Positions 43,115-51,998 of a DNA stretch of 64,000 bases are shown piece by piece. This stretch comes from Halodesulfovibrio sp. (lineage in GTDB: Bacteria; Desulfobacterota; Desulfovibrionia; Desulfovibrionales; Desulfovibrionaceae), in the NCBI RefSeq assembly GCF_025210605.1, contig NZ_JAOARI010000014.1, forward strand, positions 31,585 through 95,584, in the 5' to 3' direction. The notes under the pieces were generated by a model. It saw nothing but the letters and a program-made list of their open reading frames with translations, did no database searches and was not told the DNA's origin. The translations under genes were made by a program, and so were the position numbers. Position 1 is the stretch's first letter. Each line of letters begins with the position of its first letter.

Positions 43115-44458
43115 ATGCAGAATATTTTTCATTCCACAACATCTTCGTGTACATCTGGACTTACCGAAGTCATCAGCCCCAAAACAGGTATTGTGAAAAG
43201 CGTTGGCAACTTGTTGCGCAGCCCAGAAGAACCTGCGCCACATATTGTAACCTCATCAATAACCGCATTCCATCGATTCAGTGGAAACAAAGCTGATTTT
43301 GCCTCTACAGGCACTTCGATTGACATTACGCAAGCTCATTGGTCTTCATTAGGGGAGTCTATTGAACGCTACTGCGCTGCTCTCGCTGACTTTCAAACAC
43401 TTACGTATGACTCGTATAGTGGTCTAAAAGCAAAGGGACATACCCCACTTCCCCTTGAAAAATTTACTCTCTTTTCCAGCGACCAGTACGCACAGTCAAA
43501 ATTTCCTTTCACATACGCTACAGATCATTCCAAACTTTCGTGGATAGCAGGTAACCGCCTAAGCGATAACACGACAGTCTCTGTGCCCGCAGGCTTTGTT
43601 TTCAATCAATTCCGACCAAAAACAAATGAATTACGGTTATGCCCTGATATTCATCCTGGTGTTGCCAGCAGCTTTTCTAAAACCCGAGCACTCACCGGCG
43701 CTTTGTTAGAAATCGTTGAACGGGACACGATGATGATTCATTGGCTTAATCAAATTCCTGTTACGGGAATCGCCCATGATGAGGATTTTCAGCGCATCCG
43801 GAAACAGTTCAAACTTCCACCGCAGTTAAAGCTCTACCTTGCATTGCTGGAAACAGACATTCAAGTGCCGTGCATGTTTGCTCTACTACTGGATGAAAAA
43901 AACGGCTTACTGGGGGGTGGATGCTCCGCAGGATTCAATGCCGTTCACGCCGCGAAAAAAGCGGTATGTGAAGCTATCCAAATTCTACGACTAAGCAAGG
44001 AAGTGCAAAACGGGGCAAAAGGAAAACTTGCTTCGAAGAAAGCAATTCCTTCTGCCTTTCTTGACCCCGCAGCACGGGCAAAACTTCCTATGACAGAACT
44101 TCTGTATAATCTCGGGTTCTACCTGAACCCGCAAAACTGGAAGCACCTCGAAGATTTTTTATCTCCGCAGCAGCAAATACAACTCTGTGAGTGCAAGTCG
44201 CATCAGTATGCAACTGACTACCAAAGACTACTCGAAAATTTTATTAACGTTGGGCTTGAACCAGTCTGTATTGACCTAACGACAGAAGATGTCGCTGATA
44301 TCGGCTGGCAGGTCGTCCGGGTTGTTGCTCCGGGAGCGGTTCCGAACCTCCCGACATTGTATCCACCAAAGGCGGTCTCCAGACTTTGGACAGTCCCACG
44401 AAAGCTTGGTTTTTCTACACCATCTGAATGGAACACGTTGCCCATGCCATATGCCTAA
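43115..44458 (+). CDS. YcaO cyclodehydratase 2 (stand-alone)
   Basis: A 447-residue YcaO protein starting at ATG 43115, 14 nt after the previous stop, with GAGG upstream. The longer frame from 42995 would lie in the previous gene. Key motifs are GESIERYCAAL (about 80-90) and HPGVASSFSKTRALTGALLEIVERDTMMI. It ends LPMPYA, the same tail as YcaO 1. The two stand-alone proteins are divergent paralogues, so each may modify a different position or residue. It lacks its own RRE/E1 domain and would share the E1-like protein at 40603. Confidence 0.93.
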   Translation: MQNIFHSTTSSCTSGLTEVISPKTGIVKSVGNLLRSPEEPAPHIVTSSITAFHRFSGNKADFASTGTSIDITQAHWSSLGESIERYCAALADFQTLTYDSYSGLKAKGHTPLPLEKFTLFSSDQYAQSKFPFTYATDHSKLSWIAGNRLSDNTTVSVPAGFVFNQFRPKTNELRLCPDIHPGVASSFSKTRALTGALLEIVERDTMMIHWLNQIPVTGIAHDEDFQRIRKQFKLPPQLKLYLALLETDIQVPCMFALLLDEKNGLLGGGCSAGFNAVHAAKKAVCEAIQILRLSKEVQNGAKGKLASKKAIPSAFLDPAARAKLPMTELLYNLGFYLNPQNWKHLEDFLSPQQQIQLCECKSHQYATDYQRLLENFINVGLEPVCIDLTTEDVADIGWQVVRVVAPGAVPNLPTLYPPKAVSRLWTVPRKLGFSTPSEWNTLPMPYA

Positions 44459-44484
44459 CGATTTTTTTCCAAAGGACTATTTTT

Positions 44485-46800
44485 ATGAAACATACTGCGA
44501 TTGCTGTACATCCAAGCTTCACCATACTGAAAGAGCAAGAAGAGACACTAACCTTCTCCCTCTTTGGAGAAGTTAAAATGCTTCGTGGTTCTCTTCCCAC
44601 TATAGTAGCAATTTTACACGCTGTAGATGGAAATAAAAGTAAAGAAGAGCTATTACAATCTCTTTCTCCAACACACTCCCGAGACAAAGCTGAACGCTTA
44701 CTTAATAATATGTTTACCTCTGGCATTCTTGTCAGAAAAGAGATCGAAACTCTTGACTCCTTGCTTCCAGTTTCAACCGAAAAGACAGCGGCAAGTACCC
44801 GTAATTCTCTACGGGTAGGCTGCCTTGGAGCCGGAAAACTTGCACAGGCTGTTACCTCTATAAGTAAACTTCCTGTAATCCCGTTATCAGAGTTCTCAGA
44901 CTCATCGGTGCCAGTGAAGTCAGAAGATAGTGTCGCAGCGTGGACTGCATTCTTTGAAAACTACTTGGCATCATACTCATTACAGAGCCTAGTCGTCCTG
45001 CCGGAAAACATGAATTATGTGCAGCTTTGTGCTCTCAACCGAGCTTGCCTTACTTTGCAACTTCCTTGGATTCTGGCATATTTCAACGGCTGCGAAATAG
45101 CTCTTGGACCATCAACAATTCCATACAAAACACCATGCCTCGAATGCCTGCTTGAACACAGACTGCAAGCAATAGCCCCTTCGCTGAATATTACATGGGA
45201 CACCTTTTTGCAGTGCGTCGAGAACTTTCCAATACCTGAAGACCAAGCTTTGGAAAGTACTATTCAATGGGCTGGTTGGCTTCTTGCTGCTGAACTGGAG
45301 CGGCTTGCGACCTTCGCCGACGCTCCGCTCTATACCCGACGCCAGATACAAATACCGTTGCAAGCCACTATAGACATTCCTGATGTCCAATTTGAAGCAG
45401 TCACCACTTGCCCAGCATGTCAGGGTATGAATAAACACCACACCACACAACCTGTGCGCATGGAACCTGCAAGTCCTGAACGGGTCAAAATTTCATTACA
45501 ACACAATACGGTTCGACACGGTCATAACGGGTTGCGCTCCAAAAGCACCGCAGACGCCAGAACCTTACTCGACCGCGCGCTTGGTCTACTCAAGGCAAAT
45601 GTAAAAATAACGCAATCTCGCAAGGGCGTTCTTGACGATATTATTCCAAGCTTTCGTTCATATACTTCTGCTGTTTTTTCTCCGGATTTGCCTTTCACCG
45701 TCGATGAACACTGCCACTGGGGCAAAGGAATGAACGAGGCGCAGGCATATCTTTCCGCAGGGTTTGAACTGATGGAACGAATCAGCGCAGAATACAACGG
45801 TAATGTTGAAATGATTCAATTGCCGTACAAACAGGTTAAAGATTTCGCTCTTGATTTACAGGTCAGAGTGGGAGAACAGCATTACCTGCGAAATATTGAC
45901 AGCATTGATGCGGATATTCCTGCTGACTGGGTATGGGGTTGGTCGCTGGTGAATCAAAAATATGTGCTGGTCCCAGCAAGTATGGTCTATTTGAGCCGGA
46001 CTCTTTTTCAAGGGAAATTCATGCTAAACAGCTCAAGCGGACTGGCTGCCGGAACAACGATTGAAGATGCCATTCTACAAGGTTTACTCGAAGCCGTCGA
46101 ACATGACGCTCGATATATCTGGCAAGCAAACCCAGTCGTTACACCAAAGCTTACAGATCTTCCAGAATCAGTTCGAAACCTCACAAAACAAATGGAAGAA
46201 TTAGGATTTACCTTATTCGTTCGAGACTGCACCACGGATCTGGGTATCTATGTCTTCAAAGCATGGCTTGTTCAAAAAGATAACCCTATTCACTATGCAG
46301 CAGCAGGTCTCGGCGCATCACTGAATCCTGATATTGCACTCAGCAGAGCTATCTCGGAAGCTAAACAATCATGGCCAAGTGATAAACAGCAAGCCCCTAA
46401 GCATTATGCTTCAAAAAGCAATACAGATTTGTTCAGCTACAACACAACAACGCTGTTCATGCACTATCAAGACAACATGACAGATATTCTCGCTGAAGGT
46501 GCTGAAACAGCATATACGTCACTTCCTAACCTGTCATCTGGAAGCATTTCGCAAGATATTCTGGAAATACAGCATCGTATGCAACAGCAAGTTCCAGACA
46601 GTGACCTGATTGTTGTAAACCTTACCAGAAAAGAATTCGGTATTCCCGTAGTAAGGGTCATCACATCCGGCTTGCAAAACCCTTCGCAGCCGTTGCAAAA
46701 CTTCCCTCAAAACAGATTATTTGAACAGGCTACTAAGCTTGGGTACCGTGACAAGACTCTTTCTTTTAAGGAGCTATTCAATGACTGCCACCAGCAATAA
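44485..46800 (+). CDS. Fused RRE/E1-like-YcaO cyclodehydratase 3
   Basis: A 771-residue protein; ATG 44485 has AAAGGA upstream, while the frame from 44428 overlaps the previous gene. The N-terminal winged-helix RRE-like domain (about 1-90) is followed by an E1-like domain (about 105-330) with VGCLGAGKLAQ and two CxxC zinc pairs (CLEC near 216, CPAC near 310). The YcaO domain (about 360-771) contains AGFELMERISA (about 425-435) and NSSSGLAAGTTIEDAILQGLLEAVEHDA. The C-terminus lacks the PMPYA tail of YcaO 1 and 2. The overall layout resembles the fused cyanobactin-type cyclodehydratases. It overlaps the next gene by 20 nt. Confidence 0.92.
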   Translation: MKHTAIAVHPSFTILKEQEETLTFSLFGEVKMLRGSLPTIVAILHAVDGNKSKEELLQSLSPTHSRDKAERLLNNMFTSGILVRKEIETLDSLLPVSTEKTAASTRNSLRVGCLGAGKLAQAVTSISKLPVIPLSEFSDSSVPVKSEDSVAAWTAFFENYLASYSLQSLVVLPENMNYVQLCALNRACLTLQLPWILAYFNGCEIALGPSTIPYKTPCLECLLEHRLQAIAPSLNITWDTFLQCVENFPIPEDQALESTIQWAGWLLAAELERLATFADAPLYTRRQIQIPLQATIDIPDVQFEAVTTCPACQGMNKHHTTQPVRMEPASPERVKISLQHNTVRHGHNGLRSKSTADARTLLDRALGLLKANVKITQSRKGVLDDIIPSFRSYTSAVFSPDLPFTVDEHCHWGKGMNEAQAYLSAGFELMERISAEYNGNVEMIQLPYKQVKDFALDLQVRVGEQHYLRNIDSIDADIPADWVWGWSLVNQKYVLVPASMVYLSRTLFQGKFMLNSSSGLAAGTTIEDAILQGLLEAVEHDARYIWQANPVVTPKLTDLPESVRNLTKQMEELGFTLFVRDCTTDLGIYVFKAWLVQKDNPIHYAAAGLGASLNPDIALSRAISEAKQSWPSDKQQAPKHYASKSNTDLFSYNTTTLFMHYQDNMTDILAEGAETAYTSLPNLSSGSISQDILEIQHRMQQQVPDSDLIVVNLTRKEFGIPVVRVITSGLQNPSQPLQNFPQNRLFEQATKLGYRDKTLSFKELFNDCHQQ

Positions 46801-48985
46801 TTCTGAATTAACATTAAACCCCCATATTTCTTTTCTACGATCAACCAAAGAAGAGAGTGTCTTTTCATTATACGGAAAAATAAAACGGTTGCGCTGGAAA
46901 CAGCCTTCCATGTCTGGCGAATGGCTGCAAAATTATGGAACATCTTCCTCTGCCGCAAAAAACACCGCGATGGTTACAGCACTAGAAAAACAGCTACTCC
47001 GCGCAAATATACTGGTGCACTCCCATGCTGCTGCAAGTAAATCCATTCATAGCGTATATGTATACGGAACAGGAAAACTGGCAGACATGGTGTTAGCGAA
47101 TGCGGGAAAAAAATACTCATCTGCCAGCATCATTCAAGTTCCTTTCACAGAAGCACCAATTTCTTCAGAAGATGACCAGCACACGCTACACATCATCTGC
47201 CCTGAGCATGCAACCCGTGGCGAATTGGCGCACTTTAATGCCCTGCACGTAAAGGAAACAAAACCATTCGGTTTCATATACTTCAATGGCAAAAAAATAA
47301 TAACTGGACCTGTAGTTATTCCCGACAAAACGCCTTGCTTATCCTGCTTGATGACATGGCAAGAAAAACAAATAGAAAGCCATAAGCAGCTTCAGTTAAC
47401 TACACAAGAATTGGCAGAAATTATTACAGCCGTGCCATACTCACTTTCGCAAGATGAAGTTGCAGAGCGGGCTATCCAACTTCTTTTAGATCAATTGACT
47501 GCTGCGTCGCATAATATGCCTTGTTCGCTAGCTGGATGTCAGATGCAATTTTCAGCAACTCCACAAGCACAGGGCACACCAACACGCTTTGCGCACACTA
47601 CCCATTGCCCGACTTGTCACGGTGGTTTCGCATCACAATTTTCTGATTGTGTTAAAGATTTTATCAAACCTGAAGCACCAATATTTACGCTAGAAGATGT
47701 CCCGACATGCCAACTGGACAACGGGTACAGGGTGTTAACCCCATCACAGGCAAAACAACTGGTCGATATTGCTGTTGCAAACCTCAACGGCTCTATTCAA
47801 GTTCAAGAACTTCACACAGGAGCACTGGACAACGTTCTCCCATCATTTAGAGCAGAACTTCAGCTTCCAGAATCATCTGAAAATATACTTGGTTTTGGTA
47901 AGGGCATTGATAAAGAGCAAGCTTACCTTTCCGCAACATTTGAAGCAGTTGAACGGTTATGCTCTAAACCTCGTGGCAATACTCAGCTATTGCGTGCAAG
48001 CTGGAACGAAGTAAAAGATCAAGCTCTCAATATCCCTAAACGAATCGGAACAGTTCACTTCTACCGCAATAATGATCCATTTGATGAGGACATGCCAATT
48101 GACTGGGTTTGGGGGCAATGCCTGCAAACAGGCAAGCCTGTTTTGACTCCTGCATCTATGGTTTATGTCGGGTCAACAAGTTTTGCCGGTAAGTTTTACA
48201 ATGCCAGCACAGGTGGAATTGCAGCAGGCACAACATCTGAAGATGCTCTACTACAAGGATTGATGGAAACAATTGAGCACGATGCCTGGATGATCTGGCA
48301 AGCGAACAGCCTTCCTTGTCCAGAAATTCTGAAGTCATCCATCAACGATGAAACCATTCAGAAAATAATCAGTGAAATTGAAGTGCAAGGATATCAGGTG
48401 CGCATCCGATATATCGCAACAGAACTCGGTATTCCGGTCTTTAGGGTTTGGCTGGTTCAACCTGATTCTGTCGAAATCTACGCTGCTCACGGATTCGGAT
48501 GCCACCTGAATAAACATCTTGCGCTTCGAAGAGCACTTACTGAGGCTAAGCTTTCCATGCCGCAGACTATGTACACAAAGGCGAAAAATACCCGTTACAT
48601 GTCTAAAGGCAATGGCGATATCCTTAACAGCAGACATTCACTGTTTTACCTTTACCACTTCACACAAGTTGATTTGTCTGCTGAAGGCGGTACACTTTCC
48701 ATGGAAGATATCCCTAATGTCACAACTGGAACAGTTACAGGAGATCTCCACAAAACATTGGAAATACTCTCAACAAATATTCCCGACATTCAAGTAATCG
48801 GCGTAGATTTAACTGACAATGCTATCGGAATCCCCGTTGTTAGAGTAATTCCATGTGGTTTGCAGCAGCTCTCACACCCACTTCAGGTTACGCAGGAACG
48901 ACTCTTCACCGTTCCGTGCACCATGGGACGCAGAGCGACGCCTCTCACGTATCGAGAACTCTTTAATGGAAGGTATCCATTTTAA
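46781..48985 (+). CDS. Fused RRE/E1-like-YcaO cyclodehydratase 4
   Basis: A 734-residue paralogue of the preceding protein, same domain order. ATG 46781 is preceded by AAGGAG (46768-46773) within the end of the upstream gene. The N-terminal RRE-like part is shorter (about 1-75). CxxC pairs are CLSC near 185 and CPTC near 277. YcaO motifs: ATFEAVERLCSKP (about 384-396) and STGGIAAGTTSEDALLQGLMETIEHDA. The C-terminus LTYRELFNGRYPF resembles LSFKELFNDCHQQ of YcaO 3. Two fused paralogues plus two stand-alone ones suggest position-specific ring formation. It is last in the operon, followed by a strong terminator. Confidence 0.92.
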   Translation: MTATSNNSELTLNPHISFLRSTKEESVFSLYGKIKRLRWKQPSMSGEWLQNYGTSSSAAKNTAMVTALEKQLLRANILVHSHAAASKSIHSVYVYGTGKLADMVLANAGKKYSSASIIQVPFTEAPISSEDDQHTLHIICPEHATRGELAHFNALHVKETKPFGFIYFNGKKIITGPVVIPDKTPCLSCLMTWQEKQIESHKQLQLTTQELAEIITAVPYSLSQDEVAERAIQLLLDQLTAASHNMPCSLAGCQMQFSATPQAQGTPTRFAHTTHCPTCHGGFASQFSDCVKDFIKPEAPIFTLEDVPTCQLDNGYRVLTPSQAKQLVDIAVANLNGSIQVQELHTGALDNVLPSFRAELQLPESSENILGFGKGIDKEQAYLSATFEAVERLCSKPRGNTQLLRASWNEVKDQALNIPKRIGTVHFYRNNDPFDEDMPIDWVWGQCLQTGKPVLTPASMVYVGSTSFAGKFYNASTGGIAAGTTSEDALLQGLMETIEHDAWMIWQANSLPCPEILKSSINDETIQKIISEIEVQGYQVRIRYIATELGIPVFRVWLVQPDSVEIYAAHGFGCHLNKHLALRRALTEAKLSMPQTMYTKAKNTRYMSKGNGDILNSRHSLFYLYHFTQVDLSAEGGTLSMEDIPNVTTGTVTGDLHKTLEILSTNIPDIQVIGVDLTDNAIGIPVVRVIPCGLQQLSHPLQVTQERLFTVPCTMGRRATPLTYRELFNGRYPF

Positions 48986-49021
48986 AATGTAAATTTAACC
49001 AATTGCATTACCAATAGTTAT

Positions 49022-49067
49022 AAAAAAAGAGCCTTTCCAACGAACACGTTATAAAGGCTCTTTTTTT
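49022..49067. terminator. Bidirectional intrinsic terminator after the YcaO operon
   Basis: AAAAAAAGAGCCTTT (49022-49036) pairs perfectly with AAAGGCTCTTTTTTT (49053-49067), 16-nt loop. It lies between the YcaO operon and the convergent AraC gene. Confidence 0.92.
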
Positions 49068-49113
49068 ATACGTAAAAATAGGTCGATTCGAAGTTTCTCT
49101 CCTGTAACGCTAC

Positions 49114-50025
49114 TTACGCCAAATACTCATGGGGATTTACACCAAATTTATCGCGAAAAATTTTCGCAAAATGGCTTAAACTTGAGTATCCCACAGCAAA
49201 AGCTGCTTCAGTAACATTCATATCTCGATTCCACAGCAGTTTTCTTGCTCTTTCCAAGCGCTGCTCGACAATATACCGATACGGTGTAATACCATGCTCC
49301 TGACGAAACCCATTCTTAAGCTTGTATTCATTAACACCAACATACTGCGCCAATTCAACAATGCTTGGCGGCACCTCTAAATTTTCATCAAGAAACGCCT
49401 TGGCTCGCCACATTTTTTCCTTATCTTCCATATTCAAATAAATATTTGTTTTCTGAGCAGATGACTCTGGCACCTGTTCCAGACTAAACCGAACATGCGA
49501 AATAAGTTCAAGAACTTTGCTTTCTAAAAACAAGCACTTTGTCTTACCCAAAAACGGACATTGCACAATCTGATGCAATGAAACTTTCATATCAGTTGTA
49601 ATTGAACCAATTTTTTTACTAATACAGCAGGCTTCACTTTTCACGGCTCCTTGCCCAACCAGATCAGCCAGCGATTCACCCAAATGCTCATTAGCCATCG
49701 CTACAGGAAGAACAATCCCAATCCAACACACAGGCTGGTCACTTGAAAACACAAGTGTACCATTAGTACTTCCCACGTGCACCTGACCATGTCCGATAAC
49801 TATTGTTTCATCCTTACTGGAAATTCTGTTCTTATTGCAGACAACTTCACCGCCAAGATTAAACCCGATCTCTATCATTCCTTCATTCTGATACTCAAAT
49901 GAATACAGCTGGTGTCCTTTTTCTCCTTGCCGGACAACAAGAGACCTATCCTGTTGAAGAGTATGATATTGCGCGAAAACATTTGTACTATCATAACTAG
50001 TTACCATATTATCAGGGCTTATCAT
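49114..50025 (-). CDS. AraC-family regulator 1 (PchR/YbtA-like)
   Basis: A 303-residue protein. The N-terminal ligand-sensing part (about 1-190) is followed by two AraC helix-turn-helix motifs (about 205-302): IVELAQYVGVNEYKLKNGFRQ and VTEAAFAVGYSSLSHFAKIFR. It is the same length as the regulator at 62561-63472, and the two C-terminal halves are highly alike. The KLKNGFR(Q) variant in the first motif is typical of PchR-type regulators that respond to ferri-siderophores. It lies convergent to the YcaO operon and divergent from the methyltransferase at 50432, behind a Fur-like box. Expected role: substrate-dependent activation of cluster or uptake genes. Confidence 0.9.
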   Translation of the reverse strand: MISPDNMVTSYDSTNVFAQYHTLQQDRSLVVRQGEKGHQLYSFEYQNEGMIEIGFNLGGEVVCNKNRISSKDETIVIGHGQVHVGSTNGTLVFSSDQPVCWIGIVLPVAMANEHLGESLADLVGQGAVKSEACCISKKIGSITTDMKVSLHQIVQCPFLGKTKCLFLESKVLELISHVRFSLEQVPESSAQKTNIYLNMEDKEKMWRAKAFLDENLEVPPSIVELAQYVGVNEYKLKNGFRQEHGITPYRYIVEQRLERARKLLWNRDMNVTEAAFAVGYSSLSHFAKIFRDKFGVNPHEYLA

Positions 50026-50097
50026 GTCTGTACCTTCTGCTAATTAAGTGTTCAACGTATCCGAAGCGTTGGTGATAAAACACATTCTAAGTGATTT

Positions 50098-50112
50098 TGA
50101 TTTTCACTATCA
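50098..50112 (-). promoter_or_regulatory. Fur-like box upstream of AraC regulator 1
   Basis: TGATTTTCACTATCA matches TGATAATnATTATCA at 11 of 14 positions, 73 nt before the AraC start. Confidence 0.5.
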
Positions 50113-50232
50113 TTAGAGAAATGAAAGTTCAAGGTCAAGACACATTACTACTGTTATTCTAATGAACTAAGTTCTTTTTGACACCTTGATGCGTGACAAT
50201 TCCCACATAATCCAGCCTATTCTATTTCCATC

Positions 50233-50255
50233 AAAAGAACTCCTGCTCTCGTTAG
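50233..50255 (+). promoter_or_regulatory. Conserved element A, copy 2 (upstream of third cluster methyltransferase)
   Basis: AAAAGAACTCCT...CTCGTTAG, 21/23 identical to 37729-37751, also preceded by CTATTCTAT. It ends 176 nt upstream of the start codon at 50432 and also lies between this gene and AraC regulator 1. A weaker similarity (CGTTAGTTAGCT on the minus strand near 63715-63735) occurs upstream of AraC regulator 2. Confidence 0.55.
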
Positions 50256-50431
50256 TCAGCTTCACATTATTTTACGTAAAAGCAGCGTATACAAATCAAG
50301 CTTTGTCAGCCCTCGTCGCTAACTGAAAATGACTACTTCTTGAAGCTGTTGCTTGCCGACACCCAAGAAGAACCAGTCAGACATCGAGATGCAACTGACA
50401 CAGCCAATAAAGCATACTATTCGGAGAGATT

Positions 50432-51196
50432 ATGGACAGCGGTTATTCTGTGAACACAGCCGAAATGTGGGACTATTTCTTTGAGGACGCCGAAACAGTG
50501 TATGATATTGAACTGTATCTCAATCTTTTAAGCGACCAACAAAAAAGCACTGGTACAACACTGGATGTCGGTTGTGGAACCGGACGTTTTTCACTGCCGC
50601 TGCACCAGCAGGGGCATAAAGTTGTCGGCATAGATTCAAGTGAACCCATGCTCGATATCTTCAAAAGTAAAGTTCAAAATATCGATACGCATCCAGAGCT
50701 TGTGCACACAGCCTTTGAAGACTTTGCCCCATCACACAATTTTGACGGTATTGTTGCCTTTTACCTGATGCAATTCATGCTCGATCGTACGGAGGCTATT
50801 ACCTTCTTTAAAAAGGCACACTCGCTGCTCGCTCCTGACGGTGTCTTTCTTTTTTCTGTCTACAACTCACTAGGAATCTGGAATCCTGCGGGTTGGTCGC
50901 TTACTCACACTCGTGAATTGGAAGAAGGTTTTGCGCGTGCTGAATACGTATTCAACCCGATTGATAATTTGAAAGGAATCGTTAAAGCGGCGGACTATCG
51001 AGTCCTGCGCACAAATGGCTCTTACGCTATTGATTACTACACCAAGCTCATCAGGCTTTACTCATTAGCTGAGTACAAAATCATGCTGCAAGAAGCAGGT
51101 TTCAATAACATTCAAGTCTTTGTCGACAATAAAGCAGAACCAATTACTGATGCAGACCAGTATGGTATCAAGCTCTATATTGCCGCCCGCAAATAG
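50432..51196 (+). CDS. Class I SAM methyltransferase, TOMM cluster (paralogue 3)
   Basis: A 254-residue protein with GGAGAG before the start. Motif I is TLDVGCGTGRFSLPL (about 43-57), followed by VVGIDSSEPML, very similar to paralogue 1. It shares the N-S-x-G-I-W-N-x-A-G-W signature (about 148-158). Motif I is intact, unlike paralogue 2. It heads a second rightward operon with the unknown protein at 51321 and the M3 peptidase, under the same upstream element as paralogue 1, so the two operons are probably co-activated. Confidence 0.85.
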   Translation: MDSGYSVNTAEMWDYFFEDAETVYDIELYLNLLSDQQKSTGTTLDVGCGTGRFSLPLHQQGHKVVGIDSSEPMLDIFKSKVQNIDTHPELVHTAFEDFAPSHNFDGIVAFYLMQFMLDRTEAITFFKKAHSLLAPDGVFLFSVYNSLGIWNPAGWSLTHTRELEEGFARAEYVFNPIDNLKGIVKAADYRVLRTNGSYAIDYYTKLIRLYSLAEYKIMLQEAGFNNIQVFVDNKAEPITDADQYGIKLYIAARK

Positions 51197-51320
51197 ATCC
51201 AAGCAGTTTTTGCTGTAACTGCCTTACACCATGAGCATACAGCAGTTATAACTTACCGTACATTTGCGATTATTTCTTAGCCCGCTTCTGGCAAACACAC
51301 ATTAAACTGTAGGAGCTTCT

Positions 51321-51998
51321 ATGCCACAGACCATATATGAAGGTACTCTTGGTGCAACTGAAATAGTGCATAAAATTACCCCGCCAAATCTGGATATTGA
51401 TGCCTATTTCCCTGTTGAAAATCCAGAAAACTTCTGGAACATGCGTTCAACCCGTATCCGCAGAAACGGGGAAGTTCTTACAGATAATTTTGAATGGAAA
51501 ATTCATGGCAAGATTGTCTCAAACGGAAAACCAGCATGGTTGCTTGGCGACAATAATCCAATGTTGCTTGTCATTAGTAAGGACGAAGACGGCATTCAGC
51601 ACCATGCAGATTTGCAACCTAAGGGTAGATCAGAAAGTTTTTCACCACCATGGACCAGCCTTTCCAACAACGCTGAATTTGGACAACGGAAGGCATGCCC
51701 ATATATTCTTTCCGAATCCGATGGTGGACAAATTCCGGCATATTTGAATTCACAAATGACTGGATACGAAACCATCAGCCTTCCAGCCGGTATTTTTCAG
51801 AATTGTGTCCGAGTTGATACTTACTACCAGCGCGCCACAGGAACTATCTACAATTCTGTAGTTCACTTTGCACCCGGCGTAGGACTTGTTCGCTATAAAT
51901 TCAGACAAATTGATCCGTCCATAAACTCCGTTGTTGTCGTAGGCACACTGGAGCTAGAACACGCCATGGTTAATGATGTGATCTATGGCACCAAGTAG
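51321..51998 (+). CDS. Unknown beta-rich protein in the TOMM cluster
   Basis: The 225-residue protein has no signal peptide or membrane segment, so it is cytoplasmic. Predicted structure is mostly beta, with a VVHFAPGVGLVRYKF stretch (about 181-195) of a kind seen in several uncharacterised bacterial proteins, followed by VVVVGTLELEHA. I do not recognise a named family. AGGAG precedes ATG 51321, and its end overlaps the M3 peptidase start by 14 nt, implying coupled synthesis. Position suggests a cluster-specific function such as product binding, resistance or a late modification. Confidence 0.75.
   Translation: MPQTIYEGTLGATEIVHKITPPNLDIDAYFPVENPENFWNMRSTRIRRNGEVLTDNFEWKIHGKIVSNGKPAWLLGDNNPMLLVISKDEDGIQHHADLQPKGRSESFSPPWTSLSNNAEFGQRKACPYILSESDGGQIPAYLNSQMTGYETISLPAGIFQNCVRVDTYYQRATGTIYNSVVHFAPGVGLVRYKFRQIDPSINSVVVVGTLELEHAMVNDVIYGTK

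Larger units (their letters stand above)
50026..50431. other. Divergent control region between AraC gene and second TOMM operon
   Basis: Contains a Fur-like box (50098-50112) and the conserved element A copy 2 (50233-50255). No ORF with a ribosome binding site is present apart from an overlapping 33-codon frame at 50389, which lacks one. Confidence 0.6.

Noticed and set aside
50389..50490. 33-codon frame as a second precursor peptide
   Set aside because: It lacks a ribosome binding site, overlaps the methyltransferase start and its sequence is basic without a leader/core pattern.
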